The position numbers and the translations under genes are program-made. The notes beneath the pieces are model-generated. The model worked only from the letters and a program-made list of their open reading frames with translations, made no database searches and was not told the DNA's origin. From Paenibacillus albiflavus (GTDB lineage: Bacteria; Bacillota; Bacilli; Paenibacillales; NBRC-103111), in assembly GCF_004344915.1 (NCBI RefSeq), contig NZ_SKFG01000001.1:372001-436000 (forward strand): DNA of 64,000 bases, given 5' to 3'. The first letter of the stretch is position 1. The number at the start of each line of letters is the position of its first letter. This document shows, one piece after another, positions 1 through 8,880 of this stretch.

Positions 1-2445
1 TCCCTCGTACTCAGGCTGGATGCGATTCTTGGTGAACTTGCGCGTGAGCGCCGCGCCGCCAACCATGATCGGAACGTCGATCCCCGCGTTCCGCAAATCC
101 TGCGCAGTTACAACCATCTGCTGCGCGGATTTAACCAACAGGCCAGACAGGCCGATCGCGTCTGGCTTCTCCCGATGAAACGCCTCGATTAATTGCTCAG
201 GCGGTACTTTAATCCCAAGGTTCACGATTTCATAACCATTATTGGATAGAATAATTTCTACTAAATTTTTACCAATATCGTGAACATCACCTTTTACCGT
301 AGCGAGAAGAATTTTACCTTTAACTGCAGATTCATTCTTCTCCATGAATTGCTCAAGGAACGCAACTGAAGCTTTCATGACTTCTGCACTCTGGAGCACT
401 TCCGCCACAATCAGCTCATTATTGTTGAACAAACGACCTACCTCTGACATACCAGCCATCAGTGGACCGTTAATAATATTTAATGGAGCATCCTTCTTAA
501 GTGCTTCTTGCAGATCGGGAATAAGCCCTTCTTTTGTACCTTCAACAACATAAGAGGCAAGTCTCTCTTCCAGCGATAAGTTGGAGATTTTCTCCTTCTT
601 CTCTACTTTCTTCGTACGGAAGTGTGCAACGAATGCTGCAAGTGTGTCATCATTCGTCTCATAGATTAACTGCTCAGCCAACCTACGCTCTTCCTCGGGA
701 ATCGAAGCATAGCGCTCTAATTTTTCCGTATTCACGATCGCATAATCGAGTCCAGCCTTCGTACAATGGTAAAGATACACGGCATTCAGCACTTCACGCC
801 CTGCTTCTGGAAGTCCAAAGGAGACATTAGATAAACCGAGAATCGTATGACACTCTGGCATTGCTTGCTTGATCAAGCGAATTCCTTCAATTGTCTCCTT
901 AGCAGAGCCAATATACTGCTGGTCACCCGTACCAACAGGGAAAACGAGCGGGTCAAAAATAATATCCGAACCATTCATGCCATACTTATTCACTAGTAGG
1001 TCTCTTGAACGCTTGGCTACTTCCAATTTATCCTCACGTGTAATCGCTTGACCACGCTCATCAATCGTGCCAACTACCGCAGCAGCACCATACTTATGAA
1101 TAAGAGGTACGACACGTTCAAATTTCTCTTCGCCATCTTCAAGGTTGATAGAATTAATAATTGCTTTACCTTGTGAGTATTTAAGTCCAAGCTCAATTAC
1201 GCGCGCATCTGTGGAATCGATCATTAGTGGGACTTTAACCTTTTTCACTACAAGCTTCAGGAATTGTTCCATATCGATCATTTCTTCACGGTCAGGGTCT
1301 TGAAGACATACGTCAATGACATGCGCACCGCCTTTGACTTGTGCACGAGCGATTTCGGACGCCTCTTCAAACTTTCCTTCGACAATCAGGCGCTTGAATT
1401 TACGCGAACCAAGTACATTCGTTCTTTCCCCTACCATGTACGGACGATTCTCTGTTTCAATATAAACCGTTTCGATACCCGATACGGCAGGTGCGTGAGA
1501 GCCCGTTAGCTCTCTCGGACTAAACTTGGATAAGGAATCCGCCAGAGCTCTGATATGATCAGGCGTCGTACCACAACAACCACCTGCAATATTGATCCAG
1601 CCCTGTTCAGCAAAAGCGGTCATTTTCTTCGCAAGAGATTCTGGCGATTCGTGGTAATGGCCATTCTCGTCAGGAAGTCCCGCATTCGGATAACAGGAGA
1701 TCGATGTATCTGCAATTTGAGAAAGTGTACGAATGTGGTCACGCATGAATTCTGGACCTGTTGCACAGTTAAGACCGACGGATATTGGCTTTAAATGCTC
1801 AAGCGAAATATAAAATGATTCAATATTCTGACCTGCGAGCGTCGTTCCCATCGGTTCAATCGTACCTGAGATCATAATCGGCAGTTCACGATTTAGAGCA
1901 GAAAATGCGCGTTTAATCCCGATCGATCCTGCTTTGACATTAAGCGTATCCTGAGATGTTTCAAGCAATAATGCATCAACACCAGCTTCCATTAGGGCCA
2001 GTGCTTGTTCATAATAACTATCTTCAAGCTGCTCGAATGTTACCCCACCTGTAACAGATAAGGTCTTCGTAGTTGGACCCATCGCACCCACAACATATCT
2101 TGGCCATTCAGGAGTTGAATATTTGTTTGCAGCTTCGATAGCTAATCTAGCAGCTTCCAAATTGATTTCTCGAGAACGATCCTGTTGATCATACTCTGCA
2201 AGAACAACACTTGTAGCACCGAATGTATTCGTCTCGATGAGATCCGCTCCAGCTTCCAAGTACAGCTCATGTATTTTCGATATAATATCTGGTCTTGTTA
2301 AAACCAGCATCTCATTACAACCATCTAAATCCTCGCCACCAAAATCAGCACCTGTCAGATCTTCTTGCTGAATCATCGTGCCCATTGCACCATCTAATAT
2401 CATAATTTTCTTCGTTAACTGATCCGTAATAGCAAGTTTTCCCAT
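1..2445 (-). CDS. metH: Cobalamin-dependent methionine synthase, 5' part (C-terminus cut by window edge)
   Basis: Transfers a methyl group from 5-methyltetrahydrofolate through cobalamin to homocysteine, making methionine in the cytoplasm. 815 residues are visible. Seen in order: an N-terminal homocysteine-binding barrel beginning MGKLAITDQL, with the first zinc cysteine in GLNCATGPEF and the paired cysteines in GGCCGTTP; then the pterin-binding barrel; then the cap and cobalamin domain with DVHDIG, whose cobalamin-ligand histidine is residue 722. The family is usually about 1150-1230 residues, so the end of the B12 domain and the AdoMet reactivation domain lie left of position 1. The ATG at 2443-2445 has GAAGGAGA just upstream. 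It is divergent from mtnD, another methionine-cycle gene. I saw no S-box riboswitch in the shared 183-bp gap. Confidence 0.97.
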   Translation of the reverse strand, partial: MGKLAITDQLTKKIMILDGAMGTMIQQEDLTGADFGGEDLDGCNEMLVLTRPDIISKIHELYLEAGADLIETNTFGATSVVLAEYDQQDRSREINLEAARLAIEAANKYSTPEWPRYVVGAMGPTTKTLSVTGGVTFEQLEDSYYEQALALMEAGVDALLLETSQDTLNVKAGSIGIKRAFSALNRELPIMISGTIEPMGTTLAGQNIESFYISLEHLKPISVGLNCATGPEFMRDHIRTLSQIADTSISCYPNAGLPDENGHYHESPESLAKKMTAFAEQGWINIAGGCCGTTPDHIRALADSLSKFSPRELTGSHAPAVSGIETVYIETENRPYMVGERTNVLGSRKFKRLIVEGKFEEASEIARAQVKGGAHVIDVCLQDPDREEMIDMEQFLKLVVKKVKVPLMIDSTDARVIELGLKYSQGKAIINSINLEDGEEKFERVVPLIHKYGAAAVVGTIDERGQAITREDKLEVAKRSRDLLVNKYGMNGSDIIFDPLVFPVGTGDQQYIGSAKETIEGIRLIKQAMPECHTILGLSNVSFGLPEAGREVLNAVYLYHCTKAGLDYAIVNTEKLERYASIPEEERRLAEQLIYETNDDTLAAFVAHFRTKKVEKKEKISNLSLEERLASYVVEGTKEGLIPDLQEALKKDAPLNIINGPLMAGMSEVGRLFNNNELIVAEVLQSAEVMKASVAFLEQFMEKNESAVKGKILLATVKGDVHDIGKNLVEIILSNNGYEIVNLGIKVPPEQLIEAFHREKPDAIGLSGLLVKSAQQMVVTAQDLRNAGIDVPIMVGGAALTRKFTKNRIQPEYEG

Positions 2446-2548
2446 CTGTTTCTCCTTCTTTCCCCATAAACATCCGACTATTCTAACAAATTGATTATAA
2501 GTTTAACAGAAAGGTCGCATTATGAAAAGAAAATCACCTCATATGTTC

Positions 2549-2577
2549 TATACAGCGGAAAGAAATTCCACTATAAT
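2549..2577 (+). promoter_or_regulatory. Possible sigma-A promoter of mtnD
   Basis: A perfect TATAAT (2572-2577) lies 17 bp after TATACA (2549-2554, four of six matches to TTGACA), about 50 bp before the GTG start of mtnD. It is inferred from the motifs only. Confidence 0.35.
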
Positions 2578-2628
2578 AATGCTTATTATTATATTCTTAT
2601 TATCACATTGGAAAAGAGAGGGATTAAA

Positions 2629-3171
2629 GTGGCAGAGATTCGTATACGGAATACAGGTGAGCGTATTAGCGGTGAGGAGAATGTCAAAGCATTCTTAGAT
2701 AAACAAGCTGTATTATATGAACATTGGGATGCTACCAAGCTTCCATCGCATTTGCATAACAAATTCGTTCTAACGGATGAAGAAAAAAACGAGATTCTAA
2801 CAGCTTTCAATACAGAAATTATAAATCTGGCGGGAAGACGCGGCTATCGCACTTGGGATGTCATTGCGTTATCTGATGCTACTCCTAATATAGATGAACT
2901 TCTCGCAAAATTCGAACAAGTTCATACACATTCGGAAGATGAGGTCCGCGCGATTGCAGCAGGACAAGGAATTTTCGTTATTAAAGGTTCAGAAGAGGTT
3001 GGTTACTTCGATGTGGAGTTAGAAGCTGGTGATTTGATCTCCGTTCCTGAACGCATCCCTCATTTCTTTACCTTAATGGATTCCCGTCAAATCGTAGCGA
3101 TCCGTCTGTTCATCGAAACAGAAGGCTGGATTGCAACACCTTATGATGATCCAGATTTCGTAGTTGCTTAA
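2629..3171 (+). CDS. mtnD: Acireductone dioxygenase (methionine salvage, cupin)
   Basis: Cleaves the acireductone intermediate of the 5'-methylthioadenosine salvage pathway to the keto acid precursor of methionine. The 180-residue length matches the family. The metal-binding signature HTHSEDEVR plus the later IPHFF histidine supplies the three His and one Glu ligands of this Fe/Ni cupin. The open frame extends upstream to 2491, but the GTG at 2629 follows GAGAGGG and gives the family N-terminus (VAEIRIRNTGERI), so it is preferred. It is monocistronic here, divergent from metH. Other methionine-salvage genes (mtnKAWXB) are not in the window. Confidence 0.93.
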   Translation: MAEIRIRNTGERISGEENVKAFLDKQAVLYEHWDATKLPSHLHNKFVLTDEEKNEILTAFNTEIINLAGRRGYRTWDVIALSDATPNIDELLAKFEQVHTHSEDEVRAIAAGQGIFVIKGSEEVGYFDVELEAGDLISVPERIPHFFTLMDSRQIVAIRLFIETEGWIATPYDDPDFVVA

Positions 3172-3216
3172 TGACTTAGCATCTAGGAATCAAAAGTTAT
3201 CCATTCTAATATATTC

Positions 3217-3263
3217 AAAAGAGGTTGCTCCATAAGTCCAAGACTTAAGGAACAACCTCTTCT
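3217..3263. terminator. Bidirectional terminator between mtnD and the HAD gene
   Basis: An inverted repeat (AAGAGGTTGCTCC paired with GGAACAACCTCTT, one mismatch) is flanked by A-run and T-rich tails on both sides, between two convergent genes. Confidence 0.75.
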
Positions 3264-3293
3264 TTCGTATTCTAGAATTTATTACTCTATAGA

Positions 3294-4091
3294 TTAGAGC
3301 TGATCACGATCAATGATTTCTTGAATTTGAGCTAAATTTTGAATCTCGTAACGAGGATGAATGTCCCCAGTTAATGATAGACCACGACGATTGATCCACA
3401 TATTCGGCATGCCAACTCGATTCGAGCCGAGAATATCCGTCGTTAGTTTATCACCGATCATAACACCTTCGGCTGCATGAATACCGAGAACGGACATCGC
3501 ATGTTCAAAAAGAGATACTGCCGGCTTACCTTCGGTAAAGTTGCCCGAAATAATAATATGATCAAAATAACCTGCAAGTTCAGGGACGCCATCGATCTTC
3601 TCTTGCTGAAGATCAGGTGCTCCATTCGTTAGCATAAGCAAAGTATATTTAGACTTCAGCTGCTTTAACACTTCGAACGTCTCTTCATATACATAAGGAC
3701 GCTTACGACGCTCTGCAGGGAACATTTCGCCTAGTTGATGTCCTAATTCTTGGTTATCAATGCCTAGAGCCTTAAGACCTCTTGTCCATGCTTCTGTACG
3801 GTAAGTTGAAGCTATCGCTTCCAGCTTGCGGAAATTCTCATTCTCTCCGCCTGTAAAATGAGCCCACAAGCCTTCAAATGGATTAATACCAATATTTTTC
3901 GTAAAAGGAAACGTTTCATATGAGGCGTACAATTCTCTAGCTTCCGCTTTTACCGCTTGCTCAAGCTCATCCGGATTAACAGCTGCATGCTTGGCAGCAT
4001 ACTCACAAGTTACACGGAATGCTTCTTCAACACTCCGCTCATCCCATAATAACGTATCGTCTAAATCAAACAGAATCGCTTTAATCGTCAT
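3294..4091 (-). CDS. HAD-superfamily hydrolase (subfamily IA)
   Basis: Probable phosphatase of the YjjG/YfnB-like group. Motif I is DLDDT near residues 9-13, the nucleophile and acid/base aspartates. A cap domain follows, then TNG (motif II) around residue 156, the conserved lysine in EGKPAVSLFEHA, and GD near residue 217 (motif IV) within GVMIGDKLTTDILG. The substrate cannot be told from the sequence; related enzymes act on nucleoside monophosphates or sugar phosphates. It lies 4 bp downstream of the DUF896 gene, so it is probably the last gene of the SOS-controlled yneA operon. The equivalent Bacillus operon carries a different third gene (yneB). Confidence 0.85.
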   Translation of the reverse strand: MTIKAILFDLDDTLLWDERSVEEAFRVTCEYAAKHAAVNPDELEQAVKAEARELYASYETFPFTKNIGINPFEGLWAHFTGGENENFRKLEAIASTYRTEAWTRGLKALGIDNQELGHQLGEMFPAERRKRPYVYEETFEVLKQLKSKYTLLMLTNGAPDLQQEKIDGVPELAGYFDHIIISGNFTEGKPAVSLFEHAMSVLGIHAAEGVMIGDKLTTDILGSNRVGMPNMWINRRGLSLTGDIHPRYEIQNLAQIQEIIDRDQL

Positions 4092-4095
4092 CGTA

Positions 4096-4299
4096 TTATT
4101 CTCCCTTCTTTGTAGGCTCCGTTACATTACCATCTTCGTCAACAAACTTGACATTATCGAGTTGGCCTCTAACCTGACCGGTAATAAATTGAAGGTACTT
4201 CTGACGAAGCTCTGCGCGTTCAGCTAGCTCTTCAGCGGTAAGCGGCTCTATTTTAGCTTTTCGTGCTAATTCATTGATACGATCTATTGTTTTCTGCAT
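4096..4299 (-). CDS. DUF896 family small protein (YnzC-like)
   Basis: A 67-residue helical protein of the UPF0291/DUF896 family, recognised by INELARKAKIEPLTAEE and LRQKYLQ, which match the YnzC pattern. The molecular function is unknown. In Bacillus subtilis the homologue sits in the LexA-controlled yneA-yneB-ynzC operon. Here it follows the LysM gene in the same order and on the same strand, which supports both assignments. Confidence 0.9.
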   Translation of the reverse strand: MQKTIDRINELARKAKIEPLTAEELAERAELRQKYLQFITGQVRGQLDNVKFVDEDGNVTEPTKKGE

Positions 4300-4420
4300 C
4301 TAGTTGATTGAACCTCCCTGTGTTTCCGTTCATGAGTTGGAATTATCATTAATACTTTGACATTCACTCAGACCGTTGTCAAGGGTAGCGCTGATAAATA
4401 TTGAATTATCGGATAATCGC

Positions 4421-4858
4421 TCAGGGAAGCTGCAGCCTTTGGCCTTCCATTACTACGGTAGAAGTCAAATGATTTAATGCCATGATCTTCTTTATATAGG
4501 TCCGTTTGTCGATTTGAGCAGATGCATGTTCTGTAGCAATGGACCATAAGGTATCACCACTATAAACAACAACATAAGTTGGCTGCACATCGTCTGCTTG
4601 CATATTGGATGTGTCAGTTGATTGCGCACCTTTGACACTAACCGGATCGAGCGCGGCATAAGCATGCACAATCGCACCTGACAAGAACACTAAAGTAAGA
4701 ATAGTAATCAAAATAATAAGTCGAACGGCTTTAATTGGCTTTGTCTTACCAGTCTGCGTATTGGCTTGTCTAGCCTTTAACGGTTGAGCATGATTCGTAC
4801 GGTTCACACTTCTATGTAAAGGTCCTGCTGTTAAATTAGCATGATTGGATAAATACAT
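4421..4858 (-). CDS. yneA: SOS-induced cell-division suppressor-like LysM protein (YneA type)
   Basis: Predicted 145-residue membrane-anchored protein. A basic cytoplasmic segment is followed by one transmembrane helix (VRLIILITILTLVFLSGAI, about residues 45-65) and an extracellular C-terminal LysM domain (YVVVYSGDTLWSIA). This is the architecture of Bacillus YneA, which delays division during DNA damage. The frame could start at 4927, but that codon lies inside the -35 region. The ATG at 4858 follows GGGGAG and lies downstream of the mapped -10, so it is chosen. Its position divergent from lexA with a LexA box inside its promoter strongly supports the SOS role. Sequence similarity alone to YneA outside LysM is low. 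Confidence 0.85.
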   Translation of the reverse strand: MYLSNHANLTAGPLHRSVNRTNHAQPLKARQANTQTGKTKPIKAVRLIILITILTLVFLSGAIVHAYAALDPVSVKGAQSTDTSNMQADDVQPTYVVVYSGDTLWSIATEHASAQIDKRTYIKKIMALNHLTSTVVMEGQRLQLP

Positions 4859-4898
4859 GATTTTCCCACTCCCCAAACGTTTGTTCTTATTTGTTCTC

Positions 4899-4927
4899 AA
4901 TTTAACACGAACATTTGTTTGTGTCAA
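4899..4927 (-). promoter_or_regulatory. Promoter of the yneA operon
   Basis: On the minus strand, TTGACA (4922-4927) and TAAATT (4899-4904) are separated by exactly 17 bp. The spacer is occupied by a LexA box. Confidence 0.75.
4908..4921. promoter_or_regulatory. LexA (SOS) box 1, in the yneA promoter spacer
   Basis: CGAACATTTGTTTG fits the Gram-positive SOS consensus CGAAC-N4-GTTYG at every fixed position. It fills the spacer between -35 and -10 of the yneA promoter, so bound LexA would block RNA polymerase. Confidence 0.9.
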
Positions 4928-4934
4928 TAATTTT

Positions 4935-4948
4935 CGAACTTATGTTTG
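4935..4948. promoter_or_regulatory. LexA (SOS) box 2, upstream of lexA -35
   Basis: CGAACTTATGTTTG is a full match to the consensus. Its 3' end overlaps the first bases of the lexA -35 element (4946-4951), and it lies just upstream of the yneA -35 on the other strand, so it could act on both genes. Confidence 0.9.
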
Positions 4949-4974
4949 TACGAACTTGGGTTCTGTGGTATACT
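4946..4974 (+). promoter_or_regulatory. lexA promoter
   Basis: TTGTAC (4946-4951) and TATACT (4969-4974) have a 17-bp spacer, 34 bp before the lexA GTG. Confidence 0.75.
4951..4964. promoter_or_regulatory. LexA (SOS) box 3, in the lexA promoter spacer
   Basis: CGAACTTGGGTTCT matches CGAAC-N4-GTTC with only the last base off consensus. It sits between the lexA -35 and -10, which suggests autorepression. Confidence 0.75.
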
Positions 4975-5007
4975 TTAGAAAATGATTACATACTGGAGGG
5001 CTACCCC

Positions 5008-5634
5008 GTGAGCAAAGTGTCTCAACGTCAATTAGCCATTCTCGATTTTATTAAAACAGAAGTTAAATCCAAAGGTTATCCCCCATCCGTTCGTGAAATT
5101 GGTGAAGCTGTCGGACTTGCCTCTTCATCTACTGTTCACGGTCACTTGGACCGTTTAGAGAAGAAAGGCCTAATTAGACGCGATCCAACGAAGCCAAGAG
5201 CGATTGAAATTCTAACCGATGAGGATTCCAAAGGTGCAGAGAATTTTCAGTTGGCTGTCAAGCGCGTACCGTTAATCGGGAAGGTTACCGCTGGTGTTCC
5301 TATTACAGCAACCGAGAATATCGAAGATTATTTCCCACTTCCAAATCACTATGTTAAAGAAGATAATGTATTCATGCTAAGTGTTAGCGGGAATTCCATG
5401 ATTGAAGTTGGTATTAACAACGGAGATTATGTGATTGTTCGCCAGCAGCAAACTGCAGATAATGGAGACATCGTCGTAGCAATGACTGAGGAAGACGAAG
5501 CAACCGTGAAGACTTTCTATAAAGAGAAGGATCATATCCGCTTACAGCCAGAGAATTCAGATCTTGAACCTCTACGCCTTCGCAATGTAACGATTCTGGG
5601 GAAAGTCATCGGACTGTTCCGCAATATTCATTAG
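5008..5634 (+). CDS. lexA: LexA repressor
   Basis: SOS transcriptional repressor that self-cleaves when stimulated by RecA filaments. It has 208 residues: an N-terminal winged helix ([21 protein letters not shown]), the Ala-Gly cleavage site in [10 protein letters not shown], the catalytic serine in [11 protein letters not shown] and the catalytic lysine in [10 protein letters not shown]. The GTG at 5008 follows GGAGGG. The longer open frame back to 4915 runs through the promoter and operators and is rejected. Three LexA boxes lie between it and the divergent yneA. Confidence 0.97.
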   Translation: MSKVSQRQLAILDFIKTEVKSKGYPPSVREIGEAVGLASSSTVHGHLDRLEKKGLIRRDPTKPRAIEILTDEDSKGAENFQLAVKRVPLIGKVTAGVPITATENIEDYFPLPNHYVKEDNVFMLSVSGNSMIEVGINNGDYVIVRQQQTADNGDIVVAMTEEDEATVKTFYKEKDHIRLQPENSDLEPLRLRNVTILGKVIGLFRNIH

Positions 5635-5650
5635 TACTTATTCATTAATA

Positions 5651-5694
5651 AAGTGGCTGTCCATGGTAGTAAGTCGACTAATGGGCAGCCACTT
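5651..5694 (+). terminator. lexA terminator
   Basis: AAGTGGCTGTCC pairs with GGGCAGCCACTT around a 20-base loop, right after the lexA stop. The T-tract is poor. Confidence 0.6.
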
Positions 5695-5714
5695 CTATTA
5701 TTTGTAAATCAAAT

Positions 5715-5747
5715 AAAAGGAGCCCATTTTACATGCGCTCCTTTTTT
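5715..5747. terminator. Terminator at the 3' end of the MATE gene
   Basis: AAAAGGAGC pairs with GCTCCTTTT, with T-rich tails on both strands. It can serve the minus-strand MATE gene and back up lexA. Confidence 0.7.
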
Positions 5748-5779
5748 CTCTTTCCTGTGAAACGATCTACTATCGTTTA

Positions 5780-7177
5780 TTAAATCAATTTATGCTTATA
5801 CCACTTCTCGCCTCTGAATCTCCACATGAAAATGGATCCACGTACAACCCACTCCGCAATCATGGCAACCCAGACGCCGATAATTCCGAACCCGAATGTA
5901 ATCCCTAGCACATAACCGAACACGACTCTGAATAACCACATTGTAAGCAGTGAGGTGATGGATGTAAAGTTGGAATCGCCTGCAGCACGAAGTGCCGATG
6001 GCATTAGGAAGCTGAACGACCACAGTATTGGGTTCGCGATCGCCGTCATGAGAATGATAATATAGATCGTTGGAATAATCTCCTCTGGTGGTGAGAACAT
6101 CCTAACGACGAGCGGGAGTACAGGCAGCATGAGGACAGCTAACACAATAAAGGACAGAGAAGATAATCCCATAAATGACTTCGCGAACTTTCTGGCATCC
6201 TTGATATTTTTGCTTCCTATGCATTGTCCGACTACAGTTACGACAGATAAACTGAGCGCATTCGCCCCTATTTGAAGCACTAACGTAATTGAGCCGCATA
6301 TAGCATTAACCGTCAAAGCAAGCGTCCCTAGCTGCACGATAAACGTCTGCGTAAGCAACTTACCTCCATTAAAAAACATCTGTTCCGCAGCAAAGGGCAA
6401 GCCGATGAACATAATTTTTTTGATAATCCCAAAATTAATACGGAGTGCATTTTTTAGTTTAAATCGCAAGGAATGATTATATTTAAGCAAATAAATGATC
6501 GACGTTACTGCGCCTAACACCCTAGCCAGATTAACGGAGATCACAAGCCCTAGCACACCCATCTGCATTACCGAAATAAGTAGGATGTTCAATAGCAAAT
6601 AGGTCATATTCATGATCAAAGATAGCCTCAGACATGCCTTGGTTTCAGCCGCTCCCCTAAGAACACCGCTTACCGCTTGAAAAAGAGCAATGAACGGATA
6701 AGAAATACAGCTGCCAATCAAAAATATTTTGGCATTCTGGAAGACATCGGCTTCCGCATGACCGAACAGCAGATTCAACGTCGGCGTATGAAAAATAACG
6801 ACCGCTAAGCTAATCACTACCGACAAGACCGCAACAGCAGAAATCGTTTGTGCAGCAGCATTCGACATCATCTTTTCGTTACCGCTGCCCTTATATTGTG
6901 CCACGATTACCGTACCGCCTGTAGCAACCGCAATGAATACGTTAAGGATAAAAATATTGAATGAATCTACCATACTAACCGCACTAACTGCTGCTACCCC
7001 TGCTGAACTGATCATTGCTGTATTCAGCAAGCTCATTAGGATAATAAAAGCTTGATCGACTAATAACGGGAGAATAATCGCAACAATTTGCTTATAGTCT
7101 ATGGAATCTCCGGTAAAATACTTGTTTAGCCAAAAAACAGATTTGTTCTTCACTTTGTTTATTAATTGATTTAACAT
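5780..7177 (-). CDS. MATE-family efflux transporter
   Basis: Multidrug/toxin antiporter of the inner membrane, 465 residues with about 12 hydrophobic helices in two related halves, as expected for MATE proteins. Segments typical of the DinF/NorM type include VDQAFIILMSLLNTAMI in helix 1, VAQYKGSGNEKMMSNAAAQ and its second-half counterpart VVGQCIGSKNIKDARKFA. The start is set at the ATG at 7177 after AGAAGTGG. An upstream in-frame ATG at 7204 has no ribosome binding site. The transported substrate is unknown. Confidence 0.9.
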   Translation of the reverse strand: MLNQLINKVKNKSVFWLNKYFTGDSIDYKQIVAIILPLLVDQAFIILMSLLNTAMISSAGVAAVSAVSMVDSFNIFILNVFIAVATGGTVIVAQYKGSGNEKMMSNAAAQTISAVAVLSVVISLAVVIFHTPTLNLLFGHAEADVFQNAKIFLIGSCISYPFIALFQAVSGVLRGAAETKACLRLSLIMNMTYLLLNILLISVMQMGVLGLVISVNLARVLGAVTSIIYLLKYNHSLRFKLKNALRINFGIIKKIMFIGLPFAAEQMFFNGGKLLTQTFIVQLGTLALTVNAICGSITLVLQIGANALSLSVVTVVGQCIGSKNIKDARKFAKSFMGLSSLSFIVLAVLMLPVLPLVVRMFSPPEEIIPTIYIIILMTAIANPILWSFSFLMPSALRAAGDSNFTSITSLLTMWLFRVVFGYVLGITFGFGIIGVWVAMIAEWVVRGSIFMWRFRGEKWYKHKLI

Positions 7178-7246
7178 TTGACCACTTCTTTTGGTTATAA
7201 CCATATATTATCTTGCCAACAACCGAACCTACCATCAAAAAACGAA

Positions 7247-7283
7247 AAAGAGCCACACTGGGACATATAACCCAGGACTCTTT
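7247..7283 (-). terminator. Terminator downstream of the GyrI-like gene
   Basis: On the minus strand AAAGAG and CTGGG arms pair with CCCAG and CTCTTT, followed by T-rich sequence. It separates this gene from the MATE gene. Confidence 0.65.
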
Positions 7284-7333
7284 CATTTGAACCAAATTAA
7301 ACTATACTCCTCTTGCCTTGAAAAAACAATCAC

Positions 7334-7789
7334 TTATGGTTCGATTGCTTTAATTGGCACAAAAATATCCAGTTGCCTATATCCCATGACTTGATAGGCT
7401 GAATCAGGAGTAATCACATGGAACATCGTATAATGTCCCGGACGCTCATCAAGTTCAAAGCAGCTGCTATGATTGACCCATTCGATAATCCCTTTATATA
7501 CACGCTCTCCATCTACATCATTCTCATCCTCAGACACTGCAGCTGCGTACAATCCCCCAGGGAATTGAACGACATCAAAACCGTTCGTGTCCTCCAAACC
7601 GTCTGGTAAAGCATAATACCAAACCAAATGATTCTTTTCTTGATCAAAAAACATAAAATCACGAGGGAAAAACGCATCCTTCCGCGTCTTATTCACCTCA
7701 GAGAACCACTCATCGAATTCCTCAATTCCGTCGATTCCTGATGTGACCATCCTAGCTTCTGGCAATCCGATAATGCGAATACCTTCCAT
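7334..7789 (-). CDS. GyrI-like / effector-binding domain protein
   Basis: A 151-residue stand-alone protein that looks like the GyrI-like small-molecule-binding fold (AraC effector-binding domain, SOUL-like). Supporting features are an early EARMVTSG strand, a WYYALPDG segment, an FDVVQFPGGLYAAAV strand of the kind that lines the pocket, and a C-terminal QLDIFVPIK typical of these domains. No DNA-binding region is present, so it may bind or sequester a ligand rather than regulate transcription directly. The start is the ATG at 7789 preceded by GAGGGGG. The 34 extra upstream codons have no binding site. The family call is moderate. Confidence 0.75.
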   Translation of the reverse strand: MEGIRIIGLPEARMVTSGIDGIEEFDEWFSEVNKTRKDAFFPRDFMFFDQEKNHLVWYYALPDGLEDTNGFDVVQFPGGLYAAAVSEDENDVDGERVYKGIIEWVNHSSCFELDERPGHYTMFHVITPDSAYQVMGYRQLDIFVPIKAIEP

Positions 7790-8016
7790 AAGATAACCCC
7801 CTCTGTATTCATAACATAAAAATAACCCTAATAAACTATGAAGTCTGTGAGCCTCGTCATAGATTTTAACCGAAACAAGAAAAAACGACATAGCTTTACA
7901 GACTATACCCTTTGGAATAATTATGAATTATCTGTAATTTTAGGTAGGATAATGTTACTCAACGTCGAAGTGGTAATATGTACCAACAAAAAAATATGCT
8001 GGAGGGTAATAGATAA

Positions 8017-8877
8017 ATGAGGATGTTCATAAAAATATTGTTGCTTACACTAGTTATTGCTCTATCTGCTTGTAGCAATAGCAGTGATATTGTTAAAAAG
8101 AGTGAAGAAAATATTAAAGATAGCAGCCTGCCAATGGAAACGAAGGTGCCTGAGAGCTCATCGGATTCAAAGGAATTTGAGCAGTTGATGGGCATGACTG
8201 TATTACAGGGAGTAAGAAGCTACTTCGAATACGAACAAGGTACTGTTCCTCTCGAATTGCGAAAACAAATGACTGGCTTAATCACAAAAGCAACCACCAC
8301 CTTTCCTAATGGAAACAAAGAGAAGTTCATAAAACTAGGCGAACATATTGAAAAGGATAGCTTTGAAAATGCCAGAACAGCTTTTTTAGAGTTGGCTGAT
8401 ATCTACGGACTTCAGGTGGTTGAATCAGAGGTAAAGAAGCAGGTGAAAGAGAGTATAAAAACGGATGTTCCTAATATTTCCAATTTAATCGCAGACCTTG
8501 ATCCAACAAAAGTGGAAGCAACAATAAAAGAGAACGCAGAAGCTAAATGGGTTGGGGATTATGATATGCAAGCCTATGAAATAAAAAAACAAACAGAAGC
8601 TTATAAGAAATTAGTTAAATTTAATTTAGATACTGATGCAAAGAAGATATCCTTGGACAAAGCACATAAAAAATGGAAATCTGATTTTGATATGATTATC
8701 TACGAATACGAAAAACAAATGAATGCTTTTGCGGACATTCAAGCATTAAACGCTGATTCTAGCGACATGAAAAAGATTCTGGATCGCGCTTTCGAGAAAT
8801 GGGGCGACGATTACAATATGGTTTTGTACGAATACAAAAAACAGTTGAAAGCATACGAGAGCTTGAAGAAGAAGTAG
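8017..8877 (+). CDS. Lipoprotein with three 42-residue C-terminal repeats, function unknown
   Basis: The signal peptide ends in a lipobox, LSAC, with the acylated cysteine at residue 19, so it is exported and tethered to the outer membrane face. The mature 267-residue chain is charged and predicted helical. Its C-terminal third is three repeats of exactly 42 residues, aligned on tryptophans 178, 220 and 262, each of the form W-x2-D-[YF]-[DN]-M followed by a YE-[IY]-x-KQ helix. I do not recognise the family. The ATG at 8017 follows GGAGGG by 10 bases. It is monocistronic with its own terminator. Confidence 0.8.
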   Translation: MRMFIKILLLTLVIALSACSNSSDIVKKSEENIKDSSLPMETKVPESSSDSKEFEQLMGMTVLQGVRSYFEYEQGTVPLELRKQMTGLITKATTTFPNGNKEKFIKLGEHIEKDSFENARTAFLELADIYGLQVVESEVKKQVKESIKTDVPNISNLIADLDPTKVEATIKENAEAKWVGDYDMQAYEIKKQTEAYKKLVKFNLDTDAKKISLDKAHKKWKSDFDMIIYEYEKQMNAFADIQALNADSSDMKKILDRAFEKWGDDYNMVLYEYKKQLKAYESLKKK

Positions 8878-8880
8878 GGT

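Noticed and set aside
2446-2628. S-box (SAM) riboswitch ahead of metH or mtnD
   Set aside because: The gap lacks the conserved S-box stems and a terminator; only promoter-like motifs are present.
4859-5007. Long N-terminal extensions of lexA (from 4915) and yneA (from 4927)
   Set aside because: Both run through the divergent promoters and LexA boxes; later codons have proper ribosome binding sites.
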